A DNA stretch of 64,000 nucleotides from Ailanthus altissimus (lineage: Eukaryota; Streptophyta; Magnoliopsida; Sapindales; Simaroubaceae). The stretch covers positions 28,742,001 to 28,806,000 of the forward strand of contig OX327700.1 of the NCBI GenBank assembly GCA_946807835.1. Direction: 5' to 3'. Both the position numbers and the translations under genes were made by a program. The notes beneath the pieces are model-generated. The model searched no databases. It was not told where the DNA came from and worked only from the letters and a program-made list of their open reading frames with translations. This document shows positions 49,713 to 62,799 of the stretch, one piece after another. Numbering within the stretch: position 1 is the first letter of the stretch; every line of letters starts with the position of its first letter.

Positions 49713-52700
49713 TCAGAGCTGAGCCATCTGCTGTTGTAGTGCCTACAGGGATTTAAATTTTGACTCACAAATTCGGAGAAATTCAGAGAGTCCTTTACAC
49801 TGCCCACCTACAATTTTCCTTGCAACATCAACAGGACTCCAAGACTTCAGAGCTTGGGAAATCTGATCGCCAAGTTCAGTCTCATTAATGGATGATATCA
49901 AAGTTCCAAGAATCTGGAACACCTGCCCAGGACATTCACCCTGCCCATTTTTCTGAAGAAAAGAGAATATCATATCTAACTTTTCATCTTCTGACCTATT
50001 GATATGATGCTCTAACCATTTTGCTACTTCTTCCAGTATGCTACATATAGATTGTGTAGAATCCCGAATTTCATGAGATAGTGGAGAGCTGCACTGATCT
50101 GCAGATCCGCTTTTCTTCTTTTTCTTTCCAGATGGAAGAGATGATCGCACACAAGACTGGATCACAAGTGTGTGCCAAGCCAATGGTTCTGTGACCAGTT
50201 GAACCAAATTAGCAAGATCAACCCGTGGTGAGCATGTAAGAGACTCCATGGATGTGAGCTCCGGAACACACTTCTTCAGCAGAGAATTCACGACATGCCA
50301 AGCAGAAGACATGCATCCATCGATATCTGGCAGCAGAACTTCATTCGAACTCAAGTTCCAAGATTTAAAAACCACAGTAAAAGTCAACCAATCAATCAGG
50401 TCTCCACCAAAAGCCAGCATATCACAGGTCCAAAAAGTTTACTACCACGGAAGGTATAAACAACCTTTCTGCAGTAGAGAAGAGTAAGCATCCCTTGCAT
50501 GCAAGCTTGTAAATTATAATCAAGCTTCCAGAATTTCACCTCTAATATTTCCCAGATAAATTTGTTATTTTTAAGAAACATATTTCAATATTTACATTAA
50601 CAGCCTGAAATATGTTTTAGAAACTTAAAGGCTTCTAAAAGAAAAGGTTGAAGAGCTTGTCCAGCCAAATTCAAAATAGTTCCTTATGTACATTAGCTTG
50701 AATACTCATCTCATAGGCATCTTGCCTGTGTAACACCAAGCCACAATAAACAGTACCACACAACCATACAGTAAAGCCTAACCAAATTGGAGTCTTGCAA
50801 TGAAATCCAATAAACCATATGGAACTAAAGGATAAAAAAAGAAAAGCAGAAAAACTTGTGGTCAGATAGCCAGCACTTACCTCAGGAGATTTAAGGCCAC
50901 TAGAAACCGCTAAAACCACTTCTATTGCATCACTAAAAGAAAATCCCAACATTTTGGTATAGCAATCAAGCAAGTACTTGAGCTCTGATGAAATTTTTGG
51001 GTCAGATATAGAACCATTGACTTCAAAGTTCTCCTTGACAGATGATGAAGCACTCTGGATTGACAAATATATCATCCGAGGAAGAAGGGATTTACTCTCA
51101 ATGACTTTCAGTAAATTTGCTTCCCTTTCTTTTATCTAGATTTAATCACCACAAAAAAGACAATTCAAAGTTATAGAAGGAACGGAAAGCATTATACGTG
51201 AATCACGAAGTCAAGGGAGCAGAGGCCAGTACCTAGTTCTCTTAAGGACAGTAGGAGATTCCTTCAAATGGACCTGAACAAAACTCTTGTCAATACATAG
51301 TAAAAAATGTCATGAAAGAAATGAATACAAGATAAAAGAGCACCCATCTTAACCCTTATATAGTTAGAACATAACATAACCACAATTTTTCTCAAGTCTT
51401 AAAGGCTTAAGAGTTGTACTTCCAAAAGTGTAAAATTCTAAATGGAGAACATAGTGTCTCAAGTACAAAAGCTTTTACTGGCCTTGACAAGACAGATTAC
51501 GGTTGAACCATCTTATACTTTTGTAACATATCTTTTCTTGCAATGACTTTTATTAATGGCAGAATATTCAGTTTCCAAAATGCTATGAAACCAAAGAACT
51601 ACAAATACAGCTATATTTGAAAAGTTTAAACTCACCTAACAGATAATTCTTCTCCGAAAATTGTGTCCACCATGGTCGCAATTGCCAATCCTCATTAAAG
51701 GTCATAGATTTGGATCCAATCTCATTTGAGAGCTGAAGAAAGTGGGGTCCACATTTCAAGTTTTCAAGCACACCCTATATGAAGACAGATGACATAATTA
51801 TGTTATAAAATGATCAAACACATTGATGAACCAAGAGCATCCAGTGCTAGAAATGTAAATGATAAGTTACCTCTTCTTCTTCAATGTTATCAGCATTTTG
51901 CTTTAGTTGTAGAATGGATGATTCAATTTTGGCCACTAAATATTGATTTGAGCGCTGCAATCATTCTTTAAATTGAACAAATTCAACCACCTGAAATATG
52001 ATAATCAAAACATCATGGTCCATGAAATCACTATGACTAAAGCCTAGTACCAATGTTGTATCTGATGGCATGCCTAACGCTTTGTCATACAAGTCAGCAG
52101 CTTGTGAAAAGCTAAGGCCTAACTCATGCATCCCCAGAGAGCTAATTGATTGAGCAACCAAACTGTGCTTAATTGCATACGCATCAAAATTAACTGCTTT
52201 CAAAAGCCAAGTTCCAACAGCAATACAGATGAGCAAGGAGCCATGTAAAACTAGAACCTCTGAAGATACAATGCAAAAAGATCTCCTATAGAAAAAGGGT
52301 TGAAAAAAGAGAGATCAAAAGTTCCTTGGTTAAAGAATGGTTCTCCTTTATCCCATTGTCTGCAACAAGTTCTATAGCAATATAATGTGGTGGCAGTTCC
52401 AATAAAGTTAAGGAAAACTCAATTTTCATCTTAATATAACATTGACACCCAACAACTTTAAAAAAAAAAGGCCAGGTTACACTGAACTCATTTTGGATGG
52501 AAGCTTTATAAGTATCCTCGTAACTTTTCATTCATACGGATGTTTCTGTTGTACAAAAATTTGTTTCAAACAAAGTTAGTGAGTTCAAACACAAAGTCGA
52601 AAGTGAACTCCCTACTTGCATATGTGCAGGCACCACGTGCACACAGGATTACAATTAGCAAACATAAGCAAGGGTAATAATCACTTCCCACAACTATTAG

Positions 52701-55700
52701 ATAAATGTAATCTGCTGCAAGAATATTACCAAATAACCAAAGAAATATTAGCATAATGACAATGTATGACATACTTTTGAGTAATTTCTGTGGCAATATG
52801 CAAGAAATGTAAGATCTGCAGATTCCCTGAAGTGGTCATCCATAAACCTGCGATAATCTCTTAGCTTTATTTAAATCCAACCAAAGGGGAGAAACCAACA
52901 TTGAGGGAAGAATGTGATGTGAAACGGTTTCCATCAAGATGTTCTTCACGTCCAGCTTTTTATACCTAAAAAGGAACCATAGTATTACTAAAATACGAAA
53001 GAAAGAAGCAGTTTCAAGTGAACGAGTAGAAATGGACATAAAGTTAAATACACTACCATTCATATGCTAATGAAAGGGCACCCAGGTGTGAATACAAATG
53101 CACCAATAAGATCTTGTACTGCCATACATATCTGCAAATATGACGATGTACAAAAATATTATCTCCACAATGAAAACTCCTTAATATGACAAGCAGAATT
53201 CAGAGGAAGCAGAAATCTTAGCCAAAAAGCCTCAAATTAACATTCAACTGGCCCTAGGCCATAAAAACTACGATGTACGAAGTACCCACAAGAATGTTTC
53301 TAATTCATCAACCAGCACTAAGTTGACTAACCATTAGTAAGATTTAGGTTCAAAGAAGATTCTGCATGTTAGCGGTCATGTTGTCACTAAACCAAAACAA
53401 AACTACAGATGCAACAAAGGTCTATTAAGTGACAAAAACATCTTCTGACCTTCAGATGATCAAGCCAAACTCCAAAACCATAATTGCCTCGATGAAGTAG
53501 CCAAAATTTCTTGTGCGCCAGAATAACTAAAGCCAATATAAAAATAAAATAAAATAAAGAAGTGAAACTAATCTCAGAAATAGAAACAAGATTGTAAATT
53601 AAATAATGAAAAATTTTCTCTTGCATAAAAAGAAAATGCACACAAAACAATATCTAGTAGCTGTGTTACAGAACATATGATCAATACATAAGGGTGTCAG
53701 TTGTCTTAACCGGTAAAGCAACTTTGGTGGAACAAAGACGTCTGGGGTTGAAACCCCATTCACACCAAGTGGGGAAGGGTATGGTGTTTATTTCATGCAA
53801 TAAATTAATATATGTATATATATGACCAGCACATGCCTGTGTATCCTGTCATACATACTACCACTGAGAAGAATCATCACATAAACTAAGTATCACCAAT
53901 TCAATTTGTGACACCTAGACCTCAATCTGTTTCTTCATATTTATAACTCTCTCTCTGAATAATTGATTCTCGTAAAGTGTTGCCAAAATAATGCGAGAGG
54001 TCAAAAAAGGAATGGAAAAAATGGACAACAGTGTATACATCTTTGCCTGCTGAAGCAAAAAAAATCACAATTGGTACATCCCATCAAAAGAGAACAGCAA
54101 AAGGAATGCCTCTCATTTCTAATTTTCCTATTTTCTTAACTGTATTAACTATGACATCAGACAGACATCATAATTTAATCCAGCAGCTCATGACCCTCTC
54201 AATATGAGTGCTAGGCATACCAGGTCTATGAGCATCACTACCATCTCTGTCCAAGATAAAATATATTAGCATCATTAGCGTGGGAAACAAATCAATCCTA
54301 CTGAATATTCTAGATTACGTACCTCCATAATATAAATATTTTGTTCAAACAAAAGTGGATAAATATTGCAATAATAAGATCATATGGGAAACAAGATTTT
54401 GTTTAAAGCTTGATTATTTTTTTCTTTTCTTTTTATATTTTTTAAAGCTAAGCAAGGTTACAGGAAGCCCTACTACAAGCAAAATGCATGAGTATCAATC
54501 AACAAGGATATAAATACGCCTACATAGTGTACACATTTACATAAGGAGGTGTTTGCTGCACAAACAAATTGCAAGCATCTGAATTAAATTTCGACACTCA
54601 CCAATAAGCAAAAGAACATAGGAAATATGTCAAACCAAATATTCGATACCTAGATTATCTCTTGGTAATACCTCAAACTTAAATTTAATATGATACCTGC
54701 ACCAACGCATTGCATGCCATTGATAGCAGCTTCACCATGCATGCTCTCCGGTGGATCCAAGTCCTTAGAAAGTGAAAGGCTTTTACAATACATCTCAGAC
54801 ATTTGTATAGCAGAGCGCTCAAGTTCTGTAGGAAAGAAAAGCCACATTAAGCATTCTTTCTAAATAAAAGGGAAGGGGAACTAGGAATATAACTGATATT
54901 GTTCAGAAAAACTAAATTCAAAAGAAGATTCAGAAAATTCAGCTACATGCAGTAGCAGCTATAGCATCAGATTTAACATTAAATAATAGAATGAAGATAC
55001 AAAGGAGTCTGATCGTTGCTAAATCCACCACCTAGATATTAAATCAAATGATACAACAAGATCAAGAATTCTGAGACTGTTTCCTAAACAAAAGATCACA
55101 GCAGAAGCATGTAGAATTTTGTGTATTTATGTTGCCTGTATGCAAGTCTAGAAGAAAGAGACGTACCATCCACTGAGAGCTAGTATAAGTTTCCAATCAA
55201 TTCTTGAATTTTCAGAAGTGTAATTGACTGTCCAACCAATTTAGTCGGAACTGTTGAAAGGGAATTTGAGCTTTTCTTCAACCTATCCAGAAGCTCAGTC
55301 TTCTTATCAAGAGATAATACTAGGAGATAGTTCTCAACATCAGAAGCACAGCAGGCCAAGTGACCAAACCTGGGTTCAGAAGGTGCAAACTACAAAACTC
55401 ATATACAAAATGCAATAAAATACTGATGGACAACAGATGAAGTTCTTAAATACCTCAAAAAATATTGAATCAGACTCTCTATCAACTCATCATCATTGTT
55501 CTTTCCATATAAGAGCCTCTGCCTTTCAATTTCAAGATTTGCCAAGTATGGACACCTTATGAAATCATTACTGGTGCCTGCTTGCAGGTTCTGTAATGAT
55601 TGCACAAATTAAACTACAAATAATGACTGAATGAGGGTATCTGACATACGAGAATCAAACTACAAATCACATTTGCACAAATTAGATTCTGAACCTAAGA

Positions 55701-57481
55701 CAGTCATAATGAGGGCATGAAATATACATGCATGAGAAAGAAATGCAAAATTAACGACTGAAGTTCTAAAAGTTTTAAGCATGCACCAGTTCATCTGTTA
55801 AGTGTGAAAACTTGCAGTCAACCAAATTCTGTGGATGAATTGGATCGCTACTGGCTCCATTGCACCAGCTGCTATCATCCCCCAGCAAGCAGCCTAAATA
55901 ATGTAGGAAACATTCCCAATCATCAGGGCTGCAGATGAAGAGAAAACATTAGCAGATGAAAAGAGAAAGTTCAAAAGCAAGGTGAATCAGAAAAGACCAC
56001 ACAGAAAGCATGCATGCAGAGTAATTGATGCAAACAAGTAACAGTTATTAAGACAGTCTCAATTTTGTGTAGTACGTTAACAGATATAATGTAGAGAACA
56101 TCCGTTCGCTTCTTTTTGTTGTTAATGTATCAAAACATTAGTACCTTTTTATTCAAGGACAAAGCAAGAAATTATAGAAAGCATAACAGGACCAGAAGAC
56201 ATGCAAGTAAAAGATGTAGATTTTTTAGATAAATAAATCAGAATCTCTTTTTATAAAGAAAAACACTTTTTAACACGACACCCACTTAGATGCTATTATG
56301 TTGCCACAAATTACATGTGCAAAAATTTGTCATTATTTCATAATAAGGGAAATCTTCACAAGCATACCTTAGTTCTAAGATTTTCTCATATATCTTGAAA
56401 GCAGCAGCATAGTCACCTTGCCTAGCAAGAAGCCTACCCTGTCAACTTAAAGTCAAAGAAAACAAGTTTGATAAGACATTCATAACAGCCCAGAAATATA
56501 TTATAAATTTAGATCTGTCAAAGTGAGAAAGTCATCAAGGTATAAAATCAAGTATATTTTCATACAATGGGAATCCTTCTTCTTAAGCAAGTTTTAAGCA
56601 AGAAAACAAAAAACACTCCAAAACATTAGAGGTGAACATAAAATAGCATAGGAAATTTTCAAGGTCATATTTGCTTCAAGAGAGAATTCTTGACAGAAAT
56701 TTTCAAGGTCCACAATAATAAACGCCTACAATTGTAGAAAATTTAGTGCTTAGACTGGTATCCCTTAAGATCCAACTTTAGTAATGAAACCCTGTGATAT
56801 TATCTTCCGCAACGTAGTTCACCTCAAAAGTAACTTCCACCCTCCCGACGCTGGAGCTTCAGATCTTTCTCAACCATCTCCACATTCCATTATCCCCTTC
56901 CATTCTGTCTGTCTTAGAAGGAAAAACATCCCCATCCTTTCAGTTTTAGCTAGCTTCCATTTTTCAAGATAAAATTGTGGCCTCCGCAGAAAAATATCAA
57001 ATATACAGAAGTACAAGGAGTACATACAAATCACAGACATATTTGTATGATATTCACATGAAAGGAAATTGTGACTCAAACAGCTTCTTTGATCTTTAAA
57101 ACCAAAATATGAAAAAACAAGAGCTTCAGAAAATACCTGTATGCATAGCTTATCAACTTCAATCGTTAAAAGTGATCCTTATGTCCCAGAGAGAATTTCC
57201 AAAGCATCACCATACTTTGCTTGTTGTTCCAATACAGAAACATAGACAATAAGAGCTGCAAGAAGTTCCCAGGACTTATTAAGGGGATCAACGGAGAACT
57301 GCATTGAAAAGATCCATTCCTACTCTTATGCACACCCACACATACAATATATATATATATATATATGGCCAAAGGAGAAAGATATCCACCTTCAGGCTCA
57401 TGCAAGCTATGCAAGACAACATGTTTCTTGAGTAAACCTTCAGCTAACAATAGCAGCTTCTCTCTGCCATTTCCACAAAAC
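49713..57481 (-). pseudogene. NAA25: NAA25 (NatB N-terminal acetyltransferase auxiliary subunit) pseudogene, 5' truncated
   Basis: NAA25 is the TPR-rich auxiliary subunit that anchors NatB (with NAA20) to ribosomes. Exons with usable splice sites can be read at 57481-57390, 57255-57137, 56438-56368, 55928-55787, 55590-55454, 55369-55167, 54825-54697, 53526-53450, 53131-53057, 52965-52775, 51990-51871, 51774-51636, 51273-51233, 51135-50881 and about 50420-49713. Recognisable text includes PDDWECFLHYLGCLL, LDVKNILMETVSHHILP and EPLAWHTLVIQSC. In-frame stops lie at 57179-57181, 55180-55182, 53452-53454, 51961-51963, 51242-51244, 51233-51235 and 49743-49745. Frameshifts lie near 54721-54730 and 52861-52870. 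Introns are retained, so it is not a processed copy. The about 200 N-terminal residues are not in the window. An active copy is presumably elsewhere. Confidence 0.9.
53691..53790 (+). mobile_element. tRNA-derived SINE in a NAA25-pseudogene intron
   Basis: It shows an A-box-like TCTTAACCGGTAAAGC and, about 35 bp on, a B-box-like GGGGTTGAAACCCC in pol III promoter order. It lies between the seventh and eighth listed exons. Full length and target-site duplication were not resolved. Confidence 0.6.
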
Positions 57482-57722
57482 CTGGAAATACAGACCTATC
57501 AAGGATTCAGACCTCAGAACTTAGTGGTCAGAATACACGTTACTGAAAATATGGATTCCCTTCGTTCTACTAGACAATGATATTGAAATCACCAGTATCT
57601 TTATTAGGATAAACAGCTTGAAGTACAGCAGCTTTTAGGAGTTATTGCATTGACAAATATTATTTTCAAAAGTAAGCTAGAAATAGAATCAGATTACTCA
57701 AGCATTACAAGTGCAGGGTAAT
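57482..57722 (-). other. Former NAA25 intron up to the copia insertion
   Basis: It precedes the acceptor CAG at 57482-57484 (minus) and shows no exon. Similarity to copia LTR begins at 57723. Confidence 0.6.
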
Positions 57723-57870
57723 TGTAAAAGAGAAGAATATATTTGTGTGTATTCCATTGAAAAGAAGAGTATAGTATATATAGGAGAGGAGACAACCCTA
57801 GAAAGAAAGTTAACTAGACAAAAAATGAATACCATCAATACTTTCTTATTCTACACCTACCATATATATA

Positions 57871-59421
57871 TGATGAGTATAATTTTGATACATATTATGA
57901 CCCCATTTTATCTTAATAATTGTTCATTTTAAAGTAAATTCAGAGTTATTTATGCTTTGATTGTTGATTTTACAGGTTTTGATCATATTGAGATGGGAAT
58001 AGAAACTAATGGAAGATATAGGGAACAAATTGGAGGCAAAAGAAAGCCACTGAAAAATGGGGACCGAAATGACAAAAATGCAAAATTGGTGATGAACGCC
58101 CCAGCGTTAAGGTTTACAAAGCCCCGGCGTTCGTCTATCATGAAGAATGCCCCTACATCCGTTAATGAACGCTCCAGCGTTCACGCAACAATGAAGAACG
58201 CCCCTGCGAGGAGGACATCAACGTTGGGGCAAAATTTTGGATCTAGATCGCGATGCCCCGGCGTTTATAGTGGAACGCCGCAGCGCTACAAACGCCCCCG
58301 CGTTTACTTACCAGAGCGCCCCTACGTTGGACTAACACTGGAGCATTCTTCGTGTAACGCCCCAGCGTTAGTGTCCAAGTATAAAAACATTACATTTTGC
58401 CCCCTGGAGTAATTTTTCCGGACCCTTTCGGAAAACACCTAAAATTCTCTCAACCCCAACACCTTCCTAACCCAGAAACGATCCTTAATTGATAATCGAA
58501 CTCTAAAACAACAATCAAACAATATTTGGTGGAAAGATTACACAAGATCTTCTAAATCAAGATCGTTTTTTAGGGTCAATTCGAGATCAATCCTTGAACT
58601 TGTACTTCCTTTGCTTCAATCTTTTCTGGTTTGATCCGAATTGATCTGTTTATATTATGTTTATATTTATTGTTGATCTTGATGTTATTATCATGTTGAT
58701 CTAAGTTTAATTTCTAGGATTATAGCCTTGACCTTAATATGATGGATTGATATATTGAAGACGATTATTATAAACTCAATTCTTGTTCAATTCGTTGGAT
58801 CTTAATGCCTTTGATATACTGGCCATATGTTGAATGAATTGATAATGATTAAATAAACTTGGAAAAGGAATTTAATTGTTAAGCCCGAGACAAATTGATA
58901 CATGATCACAAAGTGGCATTTGTGAATTTCGATCTAGGATAGGAATATACCTAGATGACATGTATGGTTAATACAACTAGTGCTTAATAAATCTTGATCT
59001 ATTTAATTACCATAGGACTATAGGAGATTAATAGATCTTGGTATAATCACTTGACCATCGGAAGAGGCTCGTGGTGAGATTAATGTTGTGACCAACAATT
59101 AAATTGAGAAAATAATAATCGAGGCGTCATTGTTTGGAAAATCATATTAAGAGATAGTTATAATCCTAGATCTTCGTCATATATTGTCAGATCTGTTGTC
59201 GAATTTGATTGTTAATTATAGTTGATAAAATAGATAATTTTTAGTTTAAAGTTTTATCAAGCAATTCTTAATAATTAATCTTTTTGATAAAAGCGAGAAG
59301 ATACAATTTTAGTAATTGGTTAGAAATACAACAAATTCCCTATGGGATCGACACTCTATTCATTCTATATTATGTGTTTCCGATAGCGTGCACTTGCGCT
59401 TAATATAGAAATCACACATCA
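57871..59421 (+). mobile_element. Gypsy/Tat-like solo LTR (1551 bp), TSD ATATA
   Basis: It starts TGATGAGTATAATTTTGATA and ends TTAATATAGAAATCACACATCA-like text (last 9 bases CACACATCA). ATATA sits on both sides (57866-57870 and 59422-59426). The start TGATGAGTAT and the end block CCCTATGGGATCGACAC ... GCGTGCACTTGCGCTT are typical of Tat-lineage (Ogre/Retand-like) LTRs. It carries an array of GC-rich palindromic units at 58090-58370. No internal region remains. Confidence 0.85.
58090..58373 (+). repeat. Array of about 11 GC-rich palindromic units
   Basis: Variants of AACGCCCCAGCGTT recur roughly every 20-35 bp (for example ACGCCCCAGCGTT near 58096, ACGCTCCAGCGTT near 58169, AACGCCGCAGCGCT near 58274, AACGCCCCAGCGTT near 58356). 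One is inverted near 58220. Confidence 0.88.
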
Positions 59422-59456
59422 ATATACACCTACCATATACATTTCAACATTTCCCC

Positions 59457-60330
59457 TCAAGCTGGAGCACATAAATCATATGTGTCAAGCTTGTTACAAA
59501 TGAAATCAATTCGAGAACCCCTAGGAGATTTAGTAAGGATATTCATTAGCTGGTTATTTGAGCTAATATGATTGGCGAAAATACAACTAGACAAAATCTT
59601 CTCTCGAATAAAGTGACAGTCAATTTCTATATGTTTAGTCCTTTCATGAAACACCGTGTTGGATAAAATGTGAAATGCAACTTGATTATCACAAAATAAT
59701 TTCATCTATGAAATGTCTACAAATTTTAATTCTTGCATCAACTGTTTCAACCATATAAGCTCACATGTTGCTAAGGCCATGGCACGATATTCTGCTTCTG
59801 CACTAGACCTTGCAACAACGTTTTGTTTCTTACTTTTCCATGATACAAGATTACCCACAACAAGAACACAATACCTGGTAGTAGATCATCTATCTAATGG
59901 AGAACCTGCCCAATCTACATTTGAGTATCTAACAACTTGTGTGTGATCCGTATTCTCATACAACAAACCTTTGTCTAGTGCACTCTTGATATACCGTAAA
60001 ATTCATATAACTACATCCCAATGACTATCACATGGAGATTGTAGAAATTGACTAACAACACTAACCGAAAAGGAAATATCAGGCCGTGTGATGGTGAGAT
60101 AATTAAGTTTACCAACTAATCTTTGATATCTCTCAGCATCTATAAGAGGCTTCTTTTGCCCAGGTAGAAGTTTGGTATTAAAATCCATAGGAAAATCTAT
60201 AGGTCTGCAGTCTAACATCCATGTTTCCTCTAGAATATCCAACGCATATTTTCTTTGAGAAATAACAATCTCAGACTTAGATTGAACAACCTTTATACCA
60301 AAAAAATATCTGAGCAGTCCCAAATCTAAA
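59457..60330 (-). pseudogene. Copia RNase H and RT C-terminal part, broken
   Basis: RNase H text [20 protein letters not shown] and [16 protein letters not shown] lies at 59580-59705. The RT end (GLLRYFFGIKVVQSKSEIVI and later LVGKLNYLTITRPDISFSVS) is at 60050-60323. Both are standard copia motifs. Stops lie between the blocks. Confidence 0.87.
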
Positions 60331-60379
60331 AGTCTAAAAATGACGGATCATGTGATCTTTTAATCGCTTAATACCATCC

Positions 60380-61480
60380 CAATCATCCCCCGTAATGACA
60401 ATATCATCAACGTAGACTACCAGATATATGCAGTGGCCCTGTGGTGTATGCCGATAGAAAACAAAATGATCTGACTCACTTTGAATTATGTCAAACTCCT
60501 AGATAATAGTATTGAAACAGTCAAATTAGGCACAAGGAGACTATTTCAAACTATACAAGGAGCAACGAAGTTTACATACCAAATCAGACTCTCCCTGAGC
60601 AACAAATCCAAGTAGTTGCTCTATATATATTTCTTCTTGAAGTTCACCATGAAGAAATATATTTTTGATATCAAGTTGGTGCAAAGGCCATTGATGAATA
60701 ACAGTCATAGACAAGAACAACCGAACAGATGACATTTTAGCCACAGGAGAGAAAGTCTTGTAATAATCTTGTCCATCAGTCTGAGTGTACTCTTTGCAAC
60801 CAACTGTGCTTTCAATCTGTCCACTTGACCATTAGGTCCAACCTTGACAGTGTAAACCCATTGACAACCTACCGTGGAGTGTCTTGGCGGCAACCAAATT
60901 AATTCCTATGTACCATTAGCATGCAAAGCAGTCATTTCCTCAACCATTACTTGACACTAGCCAGGATGTGAAAAAAGCCTCACAAAGAGTTCTAGGAACA
61001 GAAACAGAAGATAAAGTAGACACAAAAACATAATATGGTAAAGATAAACGATGGTAACTAAGAAAATAGCAATAAGAAACTAGTCGTTAGGAGACAAGAC
61101 CACAGTCAGAAAGAAATCCGAAGCAAGTAGTGAGCCAATAGGAGCGTCAGGAATAGTATTAATGGCATCACCTGCAAGATCAACGCCAAGAATAGTATTA
61201 ATGACATCATTTACAGGATCAACAGGAACAAGACTACAATGAGCTGGAGATGGAACGTCAAATTTTGGCTCAGATACTAGCTCCTCAGGTGACACAAGAA
61301 GAAAAGCAATATAAGGAATTGAAAGAACCTTTGTGACTATATGTGTCGGAACGAGAGAAAGACAAGAAAGGAGAAGACTCAAAAATGTGACATCAGCAGA
61401 CATAAAATACCGATGTGTGTCAGGAGAATAACACATATACCCTCTCTGAAGACGTGAGTACCCTAGGAAGGTACACTTGA
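60380..61480 (-). pseudogene. Copia RT N-terminal part and linker, broken
   Basis: YLVVYVDDIVIT-type text (catalytic YVDD) lies near 60405-60425. HQLDIKNIFLHGELQEEIYI is at about 60625-60685, and CQWVYTVKVGPNGQVDRLKA at about 60805-60870. The linker frame 61080-61436 is Ser/Val/Pro-rich, as is usual between integrase and RT. Confidence 0.85.
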
Positions 61481-61489
61481 TGGACCGAG

Positions 61490-62460
61490 CGGATAACTTG
61501 TCCTAACTAGGAGAGAAGACATGGTCAAAACAAGTGTAGCCAAAGACTCGAGGTGAGAAAGAATACAATGATTGATCATGATGTAAAATAGAATGAGGGA
61601 CTTCATTCTATAAGACTGAGGAGGGCATATGGTTGATCAAAAAACAAGTAGTAAGGACAGCGTCAGCCCAAAATTGGAGAGGAACATGATTGTGGATAAG
61701 GTGCGGGTAGTTTTAATGAGATGCTTGTTTTTACGCTCGACAACTCTATTTTATTGTGGAGTGTAGGCACAGGAGGACTAATGTAAAATTTTCTGAGAAG
61801 ACAAATTTAGTAAATGGAGTAAAAAAATATTCACGTGCATTATCACTATGTAATGTACGAAGAGTAATAGAGAAGTGTCTTAATTTCTGCACAAAAAGAT
61901 TCAAAGATTGAGAATAGTTCAGATCAATCTTTCATTAAAAATAACCAAGTGCAATGCGAATAATCATCAATAAATGTAACAAAATATTTAAATCCTAAAA
62001 TAGAAGGAATTCGACTAGGATCCCAAATATTATAATGAACTAATTCAAAAGGGGACGCAACCCTTTATTGACATGCGTGGGAAACGACCCACGGGAGTGT
62101 TTTCAAAGTTGACATGACTCACAATTTAAAGACGATAACCTAGAAAGACCTGAAATCATTATTCGCAGTTTTGACAGACTCGGATGTCCCAGACGATTAT
62201 GAATGAGTGCTGGAGATTTGGTAACAGTGCATGCGATAGATGGTTGTAGAAGACCGAGATGATAGAGCCTCTATGACTCATGTCCTGTGCCAATCATCTG
62301 CCCTATACTGCAGTCTTGTATAACAACAGAATCATCAATAAAGGTGATAGCATAATTTAAAGAACAAGTGAGTTTACTAACAGATATAAGATTAAAAGGA
62401 CAAATGATATATAGAGAACAGATTCTAAAGATAAGAAAGGAAGAGAATGTGCTCAACCAA
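61490..62460 (-). pseudogene. Copia integrase region, broken
   Basis: FKYFVTFIDDYSHCTWLFLM (integrase core, about 61930-61995) and a pre-integrase GHPSLSKL-like block (about 62150-62200) were read. The segment at 62271-62456 resembles the protease/pre-integrase linker. Confidence 0.8.
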
Positions 62461-62799
62461 CTGCTTTAGCAGTAGTTGTAGAACCATTAGCCAAGGTAAC
62501 AGATGGTAATGACCTAGATGCAAAAGTATGAGAAAGTAATTAAAAGTTACCAGAAATATGGTCAAAAGCACTAGAATCAAGGACTTGTGGCCCTAAAGAG
62601 AAGAACTAAGTAAGACAGGCAACCGAATTACCAATATTGGCAATGGAAGCAACGGAAGAGGTAAACTACTTAGCCGCTTAGTATTTAAGATATTCTTCAT
62701 GGTCGGCACCAGTGAAAGTCACGGATGAAGATGCTTGTTTATGGTGTCAGAGTGATCAGATTGAGCAAGGTTAGCAGCCCAAAGGGGGTTGTCCATGTA

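Larger units (their letters stand above)
57723..59449 (-). repeat. 3' LTR of the copia element, split by a Tat-like solo LTR
   Basis: The two LTR parts are 57723-57870 and 59422-59449. Plus-strand CACCTACCATATA occurs on both sides of the insert. A TATATATA promoter-like tract and a TTCTCTTTTACA end fit a copia LTR. Confidence 0.75.
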
